This document shows, piece after piece, positions 1-8,290 of a DNA stretch of 64,000 nucleotides. The notes beneath the pieces were generated by a model. That model saw only the letters and a list, made by a program, of their open reading frames with translations, did no database searches and had not been told where the DNA came from. This DNA comes from Pedobacter sp. Bi126. GTDB taxonomy: Bacteria; Bacteroidota; Bacteroidia; Sphingobacteriales; Sphingobacteriaceae. The first letter of the stretch is position 1, and each line of letters begins with the position of its first letter. Both the position numbers and the translations under genes were made by a program. The DNA is taken from positions 868,001 through 932,000 of the forward strand of contig NZ_CAKKMS010000003.1 in assembly GCF_918698245.1 (NCBI RefSeq). The letters are read 5' to 3'.

Positions 1-231
1 GCAAGTTTTTATGATCAGGCTGATGCTCCGCTCGCCTTTGCGCTAGAGCGGATAGAAGTTAGTGCTTATGGTTACCTGCTCGATGATTTACTTTCTTTAA
101 AAAATGAAACGGTAAGCAGCGCATGTATGAATACATTGACTGCCCTAAGAAATGCCTGTTTAGTTGCATCGCCATTAAACAGGCCTGGTTTTCAGGATTT
201 AGTTGAAGCTTTAGCGAAGATTTCATTATAA
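1..231 (+). CDS. C-terminal end of an unidentified protein (truncated by window edge)
   Basis: An open frame enters from the left edge and ends with TAA at 229-231, giving the last 76 residues of a protein. The residues include the stretches FALERIEVSAYGYLLDDLL and LRNACLVASPLNRPGF, and look like a soluble, helix-rich C-terminus. I do not recognise the family. It reads towards the repeat at 261-384, which may act as its 3' end structure. The codon usage resembles the neighbours, so it is very likely real coding sequence, but its function cannot be given from this fragment. Confidence 0.6.
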   Translation, partial: ASFYDQADAPLAFALERIEVSAYGYLLDDLLSLKNETVSSACMNTLTALRNACLVASPLNRPGFQDLVEALAKISL

Positions 232-260
232 CAAGTTGTTAATCTGAGTCCCTGGAAAAA

Positions 261-384
261 TCGTCATCTCGATCCTAAAGCTATCGGATGGAGCAAAGCG
301 AAATGTTCCAAAGGAACTCCTTCGGAGGAGAGAGCTGTGCGCTACACTTAATCATAGATTTCTCCGCTACGGTCGAAGTGACGA
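261..384. repeat. Interspersed inverted repeat, family S (copy 1)
   Basis: The left end carries CGTCATCTCGAT and the right end ATTTCTCCGCTACGGTCGAAGTGACG, so the outer arms pair imperfectly (TCGTCA...TCGA against TCGA...TGACGA). An internal hairpin, GGAACTCCTTCGGAGGA, lies between. The same two ends flank a different interior at 53856-53949. This fits an interspersed non-coding palindromic element placed between genes. Confidence 0.7.
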
Positions 385-402
385 CCACTTTATAAAAAAA
401 TA

Positions 403-1065
403 TTAATTCTGCTGTTTTTTTGCCCAATCCAACCTGCGCTGATCTGGCGTTGGTGTAACCTTGAAATTTTCAAATGTGGCGTTAAAACCCTTGCCATCAG
501 GACAGGCAGCCACAAGTCCCACCATTACAGGCGCATTATCCTTAAAATAACACGTACGGATCATGGTATATTTTTTATCATCCAATGAGTAAAAAATCTC
601 TACCGCATCAAGTTTTCTAACGGCTTTCATCCAGATAGATGCTGGTGCCTGTGCTAATTCAACTACGCTCCAGTCACTTGTTTTATGCGTAACCACCGCA
701 CTTACATTTTGTTTGCCATTTACAAATTCTACTCCTGCCTTAATCCATTCGTCTTCATTAATTCGGAGCATAATACCCATCTGATCGAAGGTGGTTACAT
801 AGTTGCCGGTAATTTTTACTTTTACCTCAAATTCACCACCATAGGTGGCATAATAAAAAGGGGCATCATCCACGGTAAAGCCATAATGTGAAATCCGCCA
901 GTAATCTGTTTTGGCAGGAACAAAGAGGCTAAATGTATTTTTATCTTTGATTTCCCACTTTTCAGGTTCGTTAAACCAGTTCATTTTGGCAAGGCTCTGG
1001 GCAGCTGATTTTTGTGTGTTTAATATCGCCAGTAAGGCGATGACGGTTAATAATTTAAGTTTCAT
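403..1065 (-). CDS. Secreted DUF1349 family protein
   Basis: Function is not established. The family has a concanavalin-like beta-sandwich fold and is often named after a supposed regulator of enolase, which is not proof of role. The protein starts with a signal peptide (MKLKLLTVIALLAIL, ending ...SAAQ). The family core follows, with NWFNEPEKWEI, DYWRISHYGF, GIMLRINEDEWIKAGVEF and NVSAVVTH. I chose ATG at 1065 and not the longer frame to 1104 because a TAnnTTTG promoter box at 1084-1091 would place the upstream start before the transcript begins. It diverges from the Crp/Fnr gene at 1228, and the two promoters share a short intergenic region. Confidence 0.8.
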   Translation of the reverse strand: MKLKLLTVIALLAILNTQKSAAQSLAKMNWFNEPEKWEIKDKNTFSLFVPAKTDYWRISHYGFTVDDAPFYYATYGGEFEVKVKITGNYVTTFDQMGIMLRINEDEWIKAGVEFVNGKQNVSAVVTHKTSDWSVVELAQAPASIWMKAVRKLDAVEIFYSLDDKKYTMIRTCYFKDNAPVMVGLVAACPDGKGFNATFENFKVTPTPDQRRLDWAKKQQN

Positions 1066-1083
1066 TTGTGTGTTTGTGTATTG

Positions 1084-1091
1084 CAAACTTA
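1084..1091 (-). promoter_or_regulatory. Bacteroidota-type -7 box for the DUF1349 gene
   Basis: On the minus strand the sequence reads TAAGTTTG, a match to the TAnnTTTG consensus used by the housekeeping sigma factor of Bacteroidota. The start codon at 1065 lies 18 bases downstream. No clear -33 element is seen. Confidence 0.45.
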
Positions 1092-1201
1092 AAGCAAGCA
1101 TCAACTTTTGGAAAGGACATAGATCACTATTTTAATGTGATTATTGTCACGTTTACCGGATAAGGGCAATTGCCTCAGGTATATAAATCTTCAATAAAGA
1201 G

Positions 1202-1209
1202 TACATTTG
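1202..1209 (+). promoter_or_regulatory. Bacteroidota-type -7 box for the Crp/Fnr gene
   Basis: TACATTTG matches TAnnTTTG exactly and sits 18 bases before the ATG at 1228. The TTG inside this box is what creates the apparent longer reading frame, which is therefore not the translation start. Confidence 0.5.
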
Positions 1210-1227
1210 TACTGTTGTATCAGAAAC

Positions 1228-1794
1228 ATGGAAACAAATTTTTTAAGGGCGCATATTGATCAGATTGTTTGTTTAACAGATGAAGAATTTCAATATGCCG
1301 AATCTTTTTTTACCAAGCGGAAATATAAAAAACATCAATATATTATTCAGGCCGGTGATGCAGCCAGTTGCGAACATTTTGTACTAAAAGGAATTGTGAA
1401 GTCTTCTTATACCGACCATGAAGGCAAAGAATACATTTTACAGCTTGCCATGGAAGAATGGTGGTTCTCAGACCCGAACGCTTTTAACACCGGAATGCCG
1501 GCAACCTTAAATGTAGATTGTATTGAAGATACCGAAACCCTTTCTATCTCTTTTGAGAACAAGGAAAAACTTTGTGCCTCTTCCCGGAAAATGGAATACT
1601 TTTTTAGGAAAAAATACACCACAGGCAACATGGCTTTGCAAAAACGGGTATTGGCGCTATTGAGTAATAATGCGGGCGAGCGTTACAAACAATGGCGCAA
1701 TCAATACCCATCTTTACAAAAGAGGATTTCGAAAACCCTTATTGCGTCCTATTTGGGTGTTACCAGGGAAACTTTAAGCCGTTTATCGCTCTAG
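1228..1794 (+). CDS. Crp/Fnr family transcriptional regulator
   Basis: A 188-residue cytoplasmic regulator. The N-terminal part is a cyclic-nucleotide-binding-like beta-roll (about residues 20-120, with KKHQYIIQAGD and HFVLKGIVKSSY). The C-terminus has a helix-turn-helix, seen in ASYLGVTRETLSRL. The short linker and the ending directly after the HTH are typical of the many Bacteroidota Crp paralogues whose ligands are unknown. ATG at 1228 is preferred because the longer frame begins within a promoter box. Its divergent neighbour (DUF1349) could be a target, but no operator was identified. Confidence 0.85.
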   Translation: METNFLRAHIDQIVCLTDEEFQYAESFFTKRKYKKHQYIIQAGDAASCEHFVLKGIVKSSYTDHEGKEYILQLAMEEWWFSDPNAFNTGMPATLNVDCIEDTETLSISFENKEKLCASSRKMEYFFRKKYTTGNMALQKRVLALLSNNAGERYKQWRNQYPSLQKRISKTLIASYLGVTRETLSRLSL

Positions 1795-1827
1795 TTATGG
1801 TAATGTGAAAACAATAAGGGCTTTGTT

Positions 1828-2253
1828 TTATTTGTGGCTGCTAAAATTAACCATCCATTGGATACCGAACCTGTCTTTAAAGCTACCGAAGTAATCGCCC
1901 CAGAACATATCATCCATTGGCATTTCGATATTACCGCCTGCTGAAAGGCCGTTAAATAGGCGATCGGCATCTTCGCGGCTTTCGGCATTGAGGTTAATGT
2001 ACATGTTGTTGCCTTCTTTAAGTGCGTGCCCTGCCGAAGGTACACAGTCAGACGCCATTAAAACCGTGTGCTCATTAATGGGTAGGGCTACGTGCATTAC
2101 ACGGTTTTTTTCCTCGTCGGTTAATTTATCACATTCGGGTGCATCGCCCATTTTTGCAAAGAAGGTAAATTCTCCGCCAAAAACTGATTTATAAAAATTA
2201 AAAGCTTCTTCGGCCTTGCCGTCGAAGTTTAAGTAAGGGTGCATGGTTGCCAT
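1828..2253 (-). CDS. VOC family (PhnB-like glyoxalase fold) protein
   Basis: A 141-residue protein of the vicinal-oxygen-chelate superfamily, PhnB/YjdN-like. The start, MHPYLNFDGKAEEAFNFYKSVFGG, is the usual N-terminal signature (quoted here only in part: YLNFDGKAEEAF and FYKSVFGGEF). The end DRFGIQWMVNF closes the second half of the fold. The family has the metal-binding fold but substrates are generally unknown, and many older records misname it as a 3-demethylubiquinone methyltransferase. It is alone on its strand, with a long non-coding region upstream (2254-2838). Confidence 0.85.
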   Translation of the reverse strand: MATMHPYLNFDGKAEEAFNFYKSVFGGEFTFFAKMGDAPECDKLTDEEKNRVMHVALPINEHTVLMASDCVPSAGHALKEGNNMYINLNAESREDADRLFNGLSAGGNIEMPMDDMFWGDYFGSFKDRFGIQWMVNFSSHK

Positions 2254-2600
2254 AATCTTATTTATTTTGTTTACAACTAAGTTACTGCACCTTTTAATGA
2301 TAAAATGGGTGTACTTGAGACAAATGTAAGGGCGTTTTTGACATCGTCAAATTAATAACTTGTGCGGTTCCACCTTGTTGCGATGACCTTAACTCGGGTG
2401 CCAAGCTTGATAAAAAATTGTTTTTACATCGACTAAAATGTTTTATTCATTTTACAATAACTTCTGGATAAGTTATTCTTTAACAGATGAATAAAACTGA
2501 ACGGAAATAAATCCTTTATCTTTTTCATATTTGTATCAGGGTATTAAACATTTAATGAAATAATTCTCGATCGTCCCAAAATAATTTTAGATTTGAGTAA
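2254..2600 (+). ncRNA. Non-coding region with a possible small RNA ending at the 2601-2633 terminator
   Basis: No open frame longer than about 20 codons starts with ATG on the plus strand here, yet a strong plus-strand terminator follows at 2601. Something must be transcribed into it. A 7-bp hairpin (ATAACTT...AAGTTAT, 2457-2476) lies upstream. No perfect TAnnTTTG promoter was found, so the 5' end is unknown; the candidate transcript most likely covers the last 100 or so bases. This is inference from the orphan terminator only. Confidence 0.25.
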
Positions 2601-2633
2601 ACACGTCCTCTTTTTGAGGGTGTGTTTTTTTTT
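2601..2633 (+). terminator. Plus-strand intrinsic terminator with no upstream gene
   Basis: ACACGTCCTC (2601-2610) pairs with GAGGGTGTGT (2616-2625) over 10 bp with two G-T wobbles and a TTTTT loop, followed by nine T. The nearest genes on both sides are on the minus strand, so it does not terminate any annotated gene. Confidence 0.7.
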
Positions 2634-2635
2634 GC

Positions 2636-2665
2636 AAAAAAAAACCTTTCATTGCTGAAAGGTTT
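2636..2665 (-). terminator. Minus-strand intrinsic terminator
   Basis: AAACCTTTC (2642-2650) pairs with GAAAGGTTT (2657-2665); on the minus strand the stem is followed by a run of T (A run at 2636-2644). It fits termination of the leftward transcript from the aldose-epimerase gene at 3875. It lies back-to-back with the plus-strand terminator at 2601-2633. Confidence 0.7.
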
Positions 2666-2838
2666 CGCGTTTTAATCTAAATCGTCCCGTTGATTTAATT
2701 TTAACATTATAAATATAGTTATCAACATGTTAACATCAAATTAAAAGGTAAAAATACCCCTTTCTGGGTAGTGGTTTTCACTACACCACAATAACAGGGA
2801 TTTAATGTGGAAAATTATTGCCTGCTTCTATACTCTAT

Positions 2839-3030
2839 TTATATGAGGTAACGTTGCCAACAACAAGCTGGAGGCAATACCACGAAAACAGAATAATTAA
2901 AGGCCCTGTAATTTGCAAAGACGAACATAAAGAGGCCAAAGGCAAATGTTAGCAAAAAACTGCCGGTAGCCAACTTAATTATGCATCCAGCAATAAGCAA
3001 TAACCCATCTAGAAACACTCTACTTCCCAA
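2839..3030 (-). CDS. Possible 63-residue membrane protein
   Basis: A short frame whose product is strongly hydrophobic over most of its length (LLLIAGCIIKLATGSFLLTF, then FGLFMFVF), compatible with two membrane segments. It begins with an ATG that overlaps the 3' end of the epimerase gene by 22 bases, which would suit translational coupling. I recognise no family and the C-terminus (CCWQRYLI) is unremarkable. It could also be chance. If real, it lies upstream of the minus-strand terminator at 2636-2665. Confidence 0.3.
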   Translation of the reverse strand: MGSRVFLDGLLLIAGCIIKLATGSFLLTFAFGLFMFVFANYRAFNYSVFVVLPPACCWQRYLI

Positions 3031-3875
3031 AACCGCGACCAGTTTTCGCCTACACTAAGTTTTACTATACCCTCTTTGCGTGTTAATTCCTGATCGTGGT
3101 TAACGCCATCGGCCACTCCGCACCATGGCTCTAAACAAATAAAAGGGGCATCCGTAGCAGCCCAAATGCCAAAGAAAGGGAAATCATCGAAATGGAAATG
3201 TAATCCATAATCGTTTTTGTTGTTGAGCAAGCTGATGCAGTTGCTTTGAAGGGTTTTAAAAACCAGCGCATCGTTATAAAACAAATCATGTTTAAGGTTT
3301 AACCTGTGGCCACCCAGTTCAATGAGCTCCGTTTCGTCGGCTACTAAGCCATCTTCCAGTTTCCAGAAAGTTAATTTCTCATCGCTATTAAAAGCAAGAT
3401 AATAATCTTCGTAAACGGTATTGGGGGTATTGGGTACCGCAAATGCCGGGTGCGCACCAATTGAAAATAAAAGCTCGGCAGTACCGGTGTTCTCTACCTC
3501 GTAAGTTAAGCTCAGCTTTCTATCTATTAATTGATACCTCAGTTTCAGTTCGAAATAAAAAGGATATACTTTTAAGGTATATTCATTTTGGGTTAAAGTA
3601 AAAACAGCTTCAGTTTCACTTATTTTTTCGAAATTAAAAACATGATCACGGGCGAAACCATGGCGTGGTAGCTCATAGCTTTTACCTTGGTAAGTAAAAC
3701 GGTTGTTTTTTAATGAGCCAACAATAGGAAATAAAACAGGACTGTGTTTTGCCCAATATTTAGGATTGGCATTCCATAAATATTCCAACTTGGTTTCTTT
3801 ACTAAATAAGCCTTGAAGTTCTGCGCCTTTAGCCGCCAGGCTAACTTTTATATAGTCGTTCTCGAGAGTTATCAT
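3009..3875 (-). CDS. Aldose 1-epimerase (LacX-like) family protein
   Basis: A 288-residue cytoplasmic protein of the galactose-mutarotase fold, LacX-like branch. Family landmarks are FPIVGSLKNN, LPRHGFARDH (the conserved Arg-His), SIGAHPAFAVP and the C-terminal LEPWCGVADG. It probably acts on an aldose or a sugar phosphate, but the branch is poorly characterised and the substrate is unknown. The first in-frame codon in the longer reading is TTG at 3881; the ATG two codons later (3875) is the better start. Confidence 0.85.
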   Translation of the reverse strand: MITLENDYIKVSLAAKGAELQGLFSKETKLEYLWNANPKYWAKHSPVLFPIVGSLKNNRFTYQGKSYELPRHGFARDHVFNFEKISETEAVFTLTQNEYTLKVYPFYFELKLRYQLIDRKLSLTYEVENTGTAELLFSIGAHPAFAVPNTPNTVYEDYYLAFNSDEKLTFWKLEDGLVADETELIELGGHRLNLKHDLFYNDALVFKTLQSNCISLLNNKNDYGLHFHFDDFPFFGIWAATDAPFICLEPWCGVADGVNHDQELTRKEGIVKLSVGENWSRFWEVECF

Positions 3876-4027
3876 TTGCAATCTAAATTAACAAAAAGAT
3901 GTACTTTAAAAATATCTTTTTTATTAATTTTGATTACTACTTAAAGCTTAAGCAAATGAAAAGCTAAAAGCACTGTTTATTTTATTACCCGCGCATTTAC
4001 TTTCGCTTAAAATAAAATCAGAAACCC

Positions 4028-4357
4028 ATGGCGATAGATTTAACAAAATTATCAAATGCAAAAGTGAAGGCCGCTATTACCGCATTGCAAAAAGGCGATG
4101 AAAAAACGTGGTTTCCTTTATTTGCTATCGATGTTGCCTTTTACGACGACGGAAACCAGATGAAATTTAATAACTTCTTTAAGAAAGCGCTGGGACATGA
4201 GCGTTTTACCAGTATAGATAAAGTTGAAAACAACGGATTGGAGGTGTATGGCCATTTCCACTCCGACCAATGGGGTGATTTTAAAACCTGCTTTAAATTT
4301 AAGGTAAACAAAGAGGGGAAAATAGCAAGATTGGATATTGGGCAAGCCTCCTATTGA
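4028..4357 (+). CDS. Small conserved hypothetical protein (NTF2-like)
   Basis: A 109-residue soluble protein. The pattern of an N-terminal helix (NAKVKAAITALQKGDEKTWFPLF), then a strand-rich remainder (VAFYDDGNQ, VYGHFHSDQWGDFKTCFKFKV) and an ending ARLDIGQASY resembles the NTF2/SnoaL cone fold. That is an inference from pattern. No signal peptide or membrane segment is visible. It is converging with pepT and has no operon partners. Confidence 0.6.
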   Translation: MAIDLTKLSNAKVKAAITALQKGDEKTWFPLFAIDVAFYDDGNQMKFNNFFKKALGHERFTSIDKVENNGLEVYGHFHSDQWGDFKTCFKFKVNKEGKIARLDIGQASY

Positions 4358-4368
4358 GTTTGGGGGCT

Positions 4369-4421
4369 GGAGTTGGGCGTTTGGAGTTGGATACGGCTCC
4401 GAACTCAAAACTGCCAACTCC
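4369..4421. terminator. Inverted repeat between two convergent genes
   Basis: GGAGTTGG (4369-4376) and CCAACTCC (4414-4421) are perfect arms, with a further imperfect hairpin inside. The repeat lies between the 3' ends of the 4028 gene and pepT. It lacks a clear T-run, so its role as terminator is inferred only from position. Confidence 0.35.
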
Positions 4422-4433
4422 GAACTGTTTCAA

Positions 4434-5687
4434 CTACCCACGCTCTTCCCAAATACAGGCAATGTTAATAATGGTTTGTACCGCTTTTTCCATGTCCTGC
4501 ACACTTACCCATTCTTGTTTGCTATGAAAAGCGTGTTCTCCGGCAAAAATATTGGGGCAAGGTAAGCCCATGTAAGAAAGTCGTGAGCCATCGGTTCCAC
4601 CACGGATACTTTGTTGTTTTGCCACCACACCTGCCCGTTCAATGGCTTCAATTCCGTATTGTACAATTTTAGGATGCTGATCCAACACCTGTTTCATGTT
4701 GCGGTACTGTGCTTTAATATTAATTTTATAGGTAGACTTTGGGTATTTAGCCATCACATTTTTTACGGTTTCTTCTAAAAACTGCCCATGTGCGGCTAGT
4801 TTTTCATCGGTAAAATCTCTGATGATAAACTGTGCTTCTGCTTCTTCTACCTGTCCGTTCATACTCACCGGGTGGATAAATCCTTCTTTTTGATGTGTAG
4901 CTTCTGGTGTGAGTGTATCTTTTGGCAGCGAATCTAAAATTTCAGCAAGGATCTTAATGGCGCTTTCCATTTTTCCTTTGGCAAAGCCCGGATGAGTGCT
5001 TACGCCATAAATTTTAAGGGTGGCGCCATCGGCAGAAAAAGTTTCATCTTCGATTGAACCCAACGTTTCCCCATCTATGGTATAGCCAAAATCGGCACCC
5101 AGTTTCTTTAAATCGGCTTTATCTACGCCACGGCCTATTTCTTCATCAGGGGTGAAAAGTAGCTTTATGGTTCCGTGTTTTACATCAGGATTGCGCATTA
5201 AAAAGGCAGCCGCTTCCATAATTTCTGCTAACCCTGCTTTATTATCGGCACCTAATAAAGTTGTTCCGCTTGCGGTGATAATAATGTTGCCAATCTGGTG
5301 CTTTAAGTCTTTGTGCTCAGACAATTTTATGATAATATTGTTGTCATCTGGCAGAATTAAGTCTTGTCCTTGATAATTGTCATGAATAATCGGTTTAACA
5401 TTTTCACCGCTACAATCGGGCGAGGTATCCATGTGCGAACAGAAGAAAATTACGGGCAACTGCTTGTTTGTAGTGGATGGGATTGTGCCATACACATAGC
5501 CATTATCATCCATTTCGGCATCAATAACGCCAATTTCTAACAGTTCCTGAACCAATTCTTTACCTAAGTTTTTTTGTTTTAAGGTTGATGGGCAAGTTGG
5601 AGAATTTGGATCAGATTGGGTATCAATCTTCGCATATTTTATAAACCGCTGCTCCAGAGATTTGTTAAAGTTGGTGTATGTGCTCAT
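4434..5687 (-). CDS. pepT: Peptidase T (tripeptide aminopeptidase, M20B)
   Basis: A cytoplasmic zinc aminopeptidase that removes the N-terminal residue of tripeptides. At 417 residues it is of normal family length. The metal and catalytic motifs are present in order: SHMDTSPD (His85, Asp87), GADNKAGLAEI (Asp148), TPDEEIGRG (Glu182-Glu183), DGETLGSIEDE, and near the end GGTDGSRLSYMGLPCPNIFAG with HAFHSKQEW. The dimerisation domain lies between. It stands alone, converging with the 4028 gene, and diverges from the outer membrane protein gene at 5747. Confidence 0.95.
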   Translation of the reverse strand: MSTYTNFNKSLEQRFIKYAKIDTQSDPNSPTCPSTLKQKNLGKELVQELLEIGVIDAEMDDNGYVYGTIPSTTNKQLPVIFFCSHMDTSPDCSGENVKPIIHDNYQGQDLILPDDNNIIIKLSEHKDLKHQIGNIIITASGTTLLGADNKAGLAEIMEAAAFLMRNPDVKHGTIKLLFTPDEEIGRGVDKADLKKLGADFGYTIDGETLGSIEDETFSADGATLKIYGVSTHPGFAKGKMESAIKILAEILDSLPKDTLTPEATHQKEGFIHPVSMNGQVEEAEAQFIIRDFTDEKLAAHGQFLEETVKNVMAKYPKSTYKINIKAQYRNMKQVLDQHPKIVQYGIEAIERAGVVAKQQSIRGGTDGSRLSYMGLPCPNIFAGEHAFHSKQEWVSVQDMEKAVQTIINIACIWEERG

Positions 5688-5726
5688 AATTCAAAGGTAA
5701 AAGTTATAGATATTCGATAAACATAT

Positions 5727-5734
5727 TATTTTTG
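5727..5734 (+). promoter_or_regulatory. Bacteroidota-type -7 box before the 5747 gene
   Basis: TATTTTTG fits TAnnTTTG and lies 12 bases before the ATG at 5747, implying a very short 5' leader. No clear -33 element is seen. Confidence 0.35.
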
Positions 5735-5746
5735 TAAAAAAACGAT

Positions 5747-6478
5747 ATGATTTTTAATTTGCTGAAAGCTACTTACATAACCCTTCTGCTTGTTTTTATA
5801 GGAAGTTTTTCTTTTGCCCAATCTAATTACTTTAAGATGTCGTATGGTTTTGGTGGAGGAATAAACAAATCTTATACCGATGTATACAAAGGAAGTTTTG
5901 GTTACACGGCCTATGGCGTAATCGATTATCATATCACGCCGTTTGTAACCCTGGGTTTAGAAGGGCAGTATGGTAGGATTCAAGGTGGAGACATTGAAAC
6001 CGATCCGCACAACCGTCAGTTTATAAATCAATATACCGCCATTACAGCCAATGTAAAGTTAATGCTTGGTGAGGTGGCGAACTACGATAAAAGCGAGTTT
6101 TTATACAATTTGAGGGGTTTGTATGTGGGTTTGGGTATTGGGGTAATTAACAACAAGATTACCGATATTGTGCGGTATAAACCAAGTTGGGCTGCATACG
6201 ATCCTGGCTATGGCCCTTTCCCTGGAAAAGATAAAAGCCTTAATATGGCGGTACCTTTAAACTTCGGTTTTAACTATTACATTAACGATGGTTATGGCTA
6301 CATGAGGTATGTTATCAATATTAATGCACAATCGAACTATACTTTTGGTGAAGGTTTGGATGGTTATAACGATTCGAGCGCCAAGTTTGAGAACTATTCG
6401 CCGGATGTTTACAACGTTTACACCATAGGTTTTAGATATATGTTTGGAACGATTAAATCTTATCGTAAAACCCTTTAA
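5747..6478 (+). CDS. Outer membrane beta-barrel protein
   Basis: A 243-residue exported protein. The signal peptide is MIFNLLKATYITLLLVFIG ending SFAQ. The mature part shows alternating aromatic/glycine-rich strands (MSYGFGGGINKSY, VTLGLEGQYGRIQGG, GLYVGLGIGVINN) and ends with a strand, YTIGFRYMFG. This is the pattern of a small outer membrane barrel. The pore or receptor role is unknown. It is followed after 30 bases by the M14 peptidase gene and could be co-transcribed with it. Confidence 0.7.
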   Translation: MIFNLLKATYITLLLVFIGSFSFAQSNYFKMSYGFGGGINKSYTDVYKGSFGYTAYGVIDYHITPFVTLGLEGQYGRIQGGDIETDPHNRQFINQYTAITANVKLMLGEVANYDKSEFLYNLRGLYVGLGIGVINNKITDIVRYKPSWAAYDPGYGPFPGKDKSLNMAVPLNFGFNYYINDGYGYMRYVININAQSNYTFGEGLDGYNDSSAKFENYSPDVYNVYTIGFRYMFGTIKSYRKTL

Positions 6479-6508
6479 TAACATCATTTCATTTCTTAGA
6501 TTTAAGGC

Positions 6509-8290
6509 ATGAAAAAATTCTTTGTGTTTTGTTTGCTTTCGATGAGATTAAAAGCTGCGGCACAAAAAACACCTTTCGAGCTGAGCGGAAAAATTGAAAC
6601 CTCAACTTACAATGCTGCTATAACCTATTACGAAAACCTAACTAAGACCTATCCACAGGCCAAATTGTTCACCTATGGACGTACAGATTTTGGTAAGCCT
6701 TTACATGTATTGGTTTTGTCGCGCGATCGGGTTTTTGATCCTTCTGAGATTAGAAAACAGAATAAAAGGATTTTGTTGATCAACAACGGCATTCATCCGG
6801 GCGAACCAGAGGGGGTGGATGCATCGATGATGCTTGCCCGCGATCTGCTTAAGGCAGGTAAACTGCCAAAAGATGTGGTGATCTGCATTATTCCCCTGTA
6901 CAATATAGATGGCAGTTTTAACCGTAGCGGAACATCAAGGGCCAACCAGAACGGACCGGTTGCTTATGGTTTTAGGGGCAATAGCAAGAACCTCGATCTG
7001 AACCGTGATTTCATTAAAACCGATTCGAAAAATTCAGCAGCGTTTCAACTCATTTTTAATACCTGGCAGCCCGAAATATTTGTAGATACGCACACCAGCA
7101 ATGGTGCCGATTATCAATATGTAATAACGCTTATCCCTACACAAAAAGATAAGCTGAACCCGATTCTTTCGGGTTATTTAACTAAAACATTGGTACCTGA
7201 TCTATATAAGGGAATGGAGAAGATGGGTTACCCGATGATTCCCTATGTAAATTCGATAGGCGAAACGCCTGAAAGCGGAATAACCGGATTTATAGATCCC
7301 CCACGTTATTCTACCGGATATACCACGCTGCACAACACCATCGGTTTTATGCCCGAAACGCATATGCTAAAGGCATACGATTTGCGTGTGGATGCTACTT
7401 ACAAGCTTTTGCAAACCTATATTCAGCTTGTAGAACGCGATGCCAAGGTTATTGGAGGGAATAAGCGGAGGGCCGATGAACTTGTTGCTGCACAACAGGA
7501 ATTTCCTTTAGAATGGAAACTGAACAAAACCGAGGTAAACGATCTGACCTTTAAAGGCTTTGAGGCTGGCCAAAAACCCAGTATGGTAAGCGGTGCCGAT
7601 CGTTTATATTACGACCGCAGTAAACCTTACACCAAAACCATTAAAGAATGGAATAAGTTCGAACCCGCGGTGTCTATTCAAAAACCGGTTGCCTACATTA
7701 TTCCGAAAGCCTGGGACCGCGTAATTGCCCTGCTTAAACTGAATAATGTTAAAATCAGGGAGCTAAAAAACGATCAGAAAATTGAAGTAGAAAGTTATTA
7801 TATCGGCGATTTTAAAACCGGAACAAGGCCCTATGAAGGGCACTATCTGCACTCAGCCGTAAAATTGAATACGATAAAACAGAACCTCCAGTATTATGCA
7901 GGCGATTTTGTGGTTTATGTTAACCAGCCTGTTAACCGGTATATTGTAGAAACACTGGAGCCACAGGCTACTGATTCTTATTTCAACTGGAACTTTTTCG
8001 ATTCAATTCTGGATATGAAAGAACATTATTCTGCATATGTTTTTGAAGATACCGCAACAGCATTGCTAAAAAATAATCCAGAACTACAGCATAAACTGGA
8101 GGCGAAAAAAGCTTCAGATGCCGAATTTGCGAAGAATGCGGCCGCACAACTTGATTTTGTATATAAAAATTCTGATTATTACGAAAAAACACACAATCGA
8201 TATCCGGTAGCCCGTTTGGTTACAGACGTAAAACTTGATTTAAAACAACCCCCATGGAATACTTCAATATTGCACCAGTTGCCTCCGTAA
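6509..8290 (+). CDS. Secreted M14 family zinc carboxypeptidase
   Basis: A 593-residue exported metallopeptidase. The N-terminus MKKFFVFCLLSMRLKAAAQ is a signal peptide. Zinc-site motifs of M14 are visible: NNGIHPGEPEGVD (His and Glu ligands), NLDLNRDF (the arginine) and VDTHTSNGAD (third ligand). A later PETHML may hold the catalytic Glu. About 270 further residues follow the catalytic domain and are not assigned to a known domain. The last 37 bases overlap the start of the rhomboid gene, which suggests translational coupling. Confidence 0.85.
   Translation: MKKFFVFCLLSMRLKAAAQKTPFELSGKIETSTYNAAITYYENLTKTYPQAKLFTYGRTDFGKPLHVLVLSRDRVFDPSEIRKQNKRILLINNGIHPGEPEGVDASMMLARDLLKAGKLPKDVVICIIPLYNIDGSFNRSGTSRANQNGPVAYGFRGNSKNLDLNRDFIKTDSKNSAAFQLIFNTWQPEIFVDTHTSNGADYQYVITLIPTQKDKLNPILSGYLTKTLVPDLYKGMEKMGYPMIPYVNSIGETPESGITGFIDPPRYSTGYTTLHNTIGFMPETHMLKAYDLRVDATYKLLQTYIQLVERDAKVIGGNKRRADELVAAQQEFPLEWKLNKTEVNDLTFKGFEAGQKPSMVSGADRLYYDRSKPYTKTIKEWNKFEPAVSIQKPVAYIIPKAWDRVIALLKLNNVKIRELKNDQKIEVESYYIGDFKTGTRPYEGHYLHSAVKLNTIKQNLQYYAGDFVVYVNQPVNRYIVETLEPQATDSYFNWNFFDSILDMKEHYSAYVFEDTATALLKNNPELQHKLEAKKASDAEFAKNAAAQLDFVYKNSDYYEKTHNRYPVARLVTDVKLDLKQPPWNTSILHQLPP

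Noticed and set aside
2254..2838. A tRNA or rRNA gene in the long intergenic region
   Set aside because: No cloverleaf or conserved rRNA stretches could be found; only hairpins and A/T-rich DNA.
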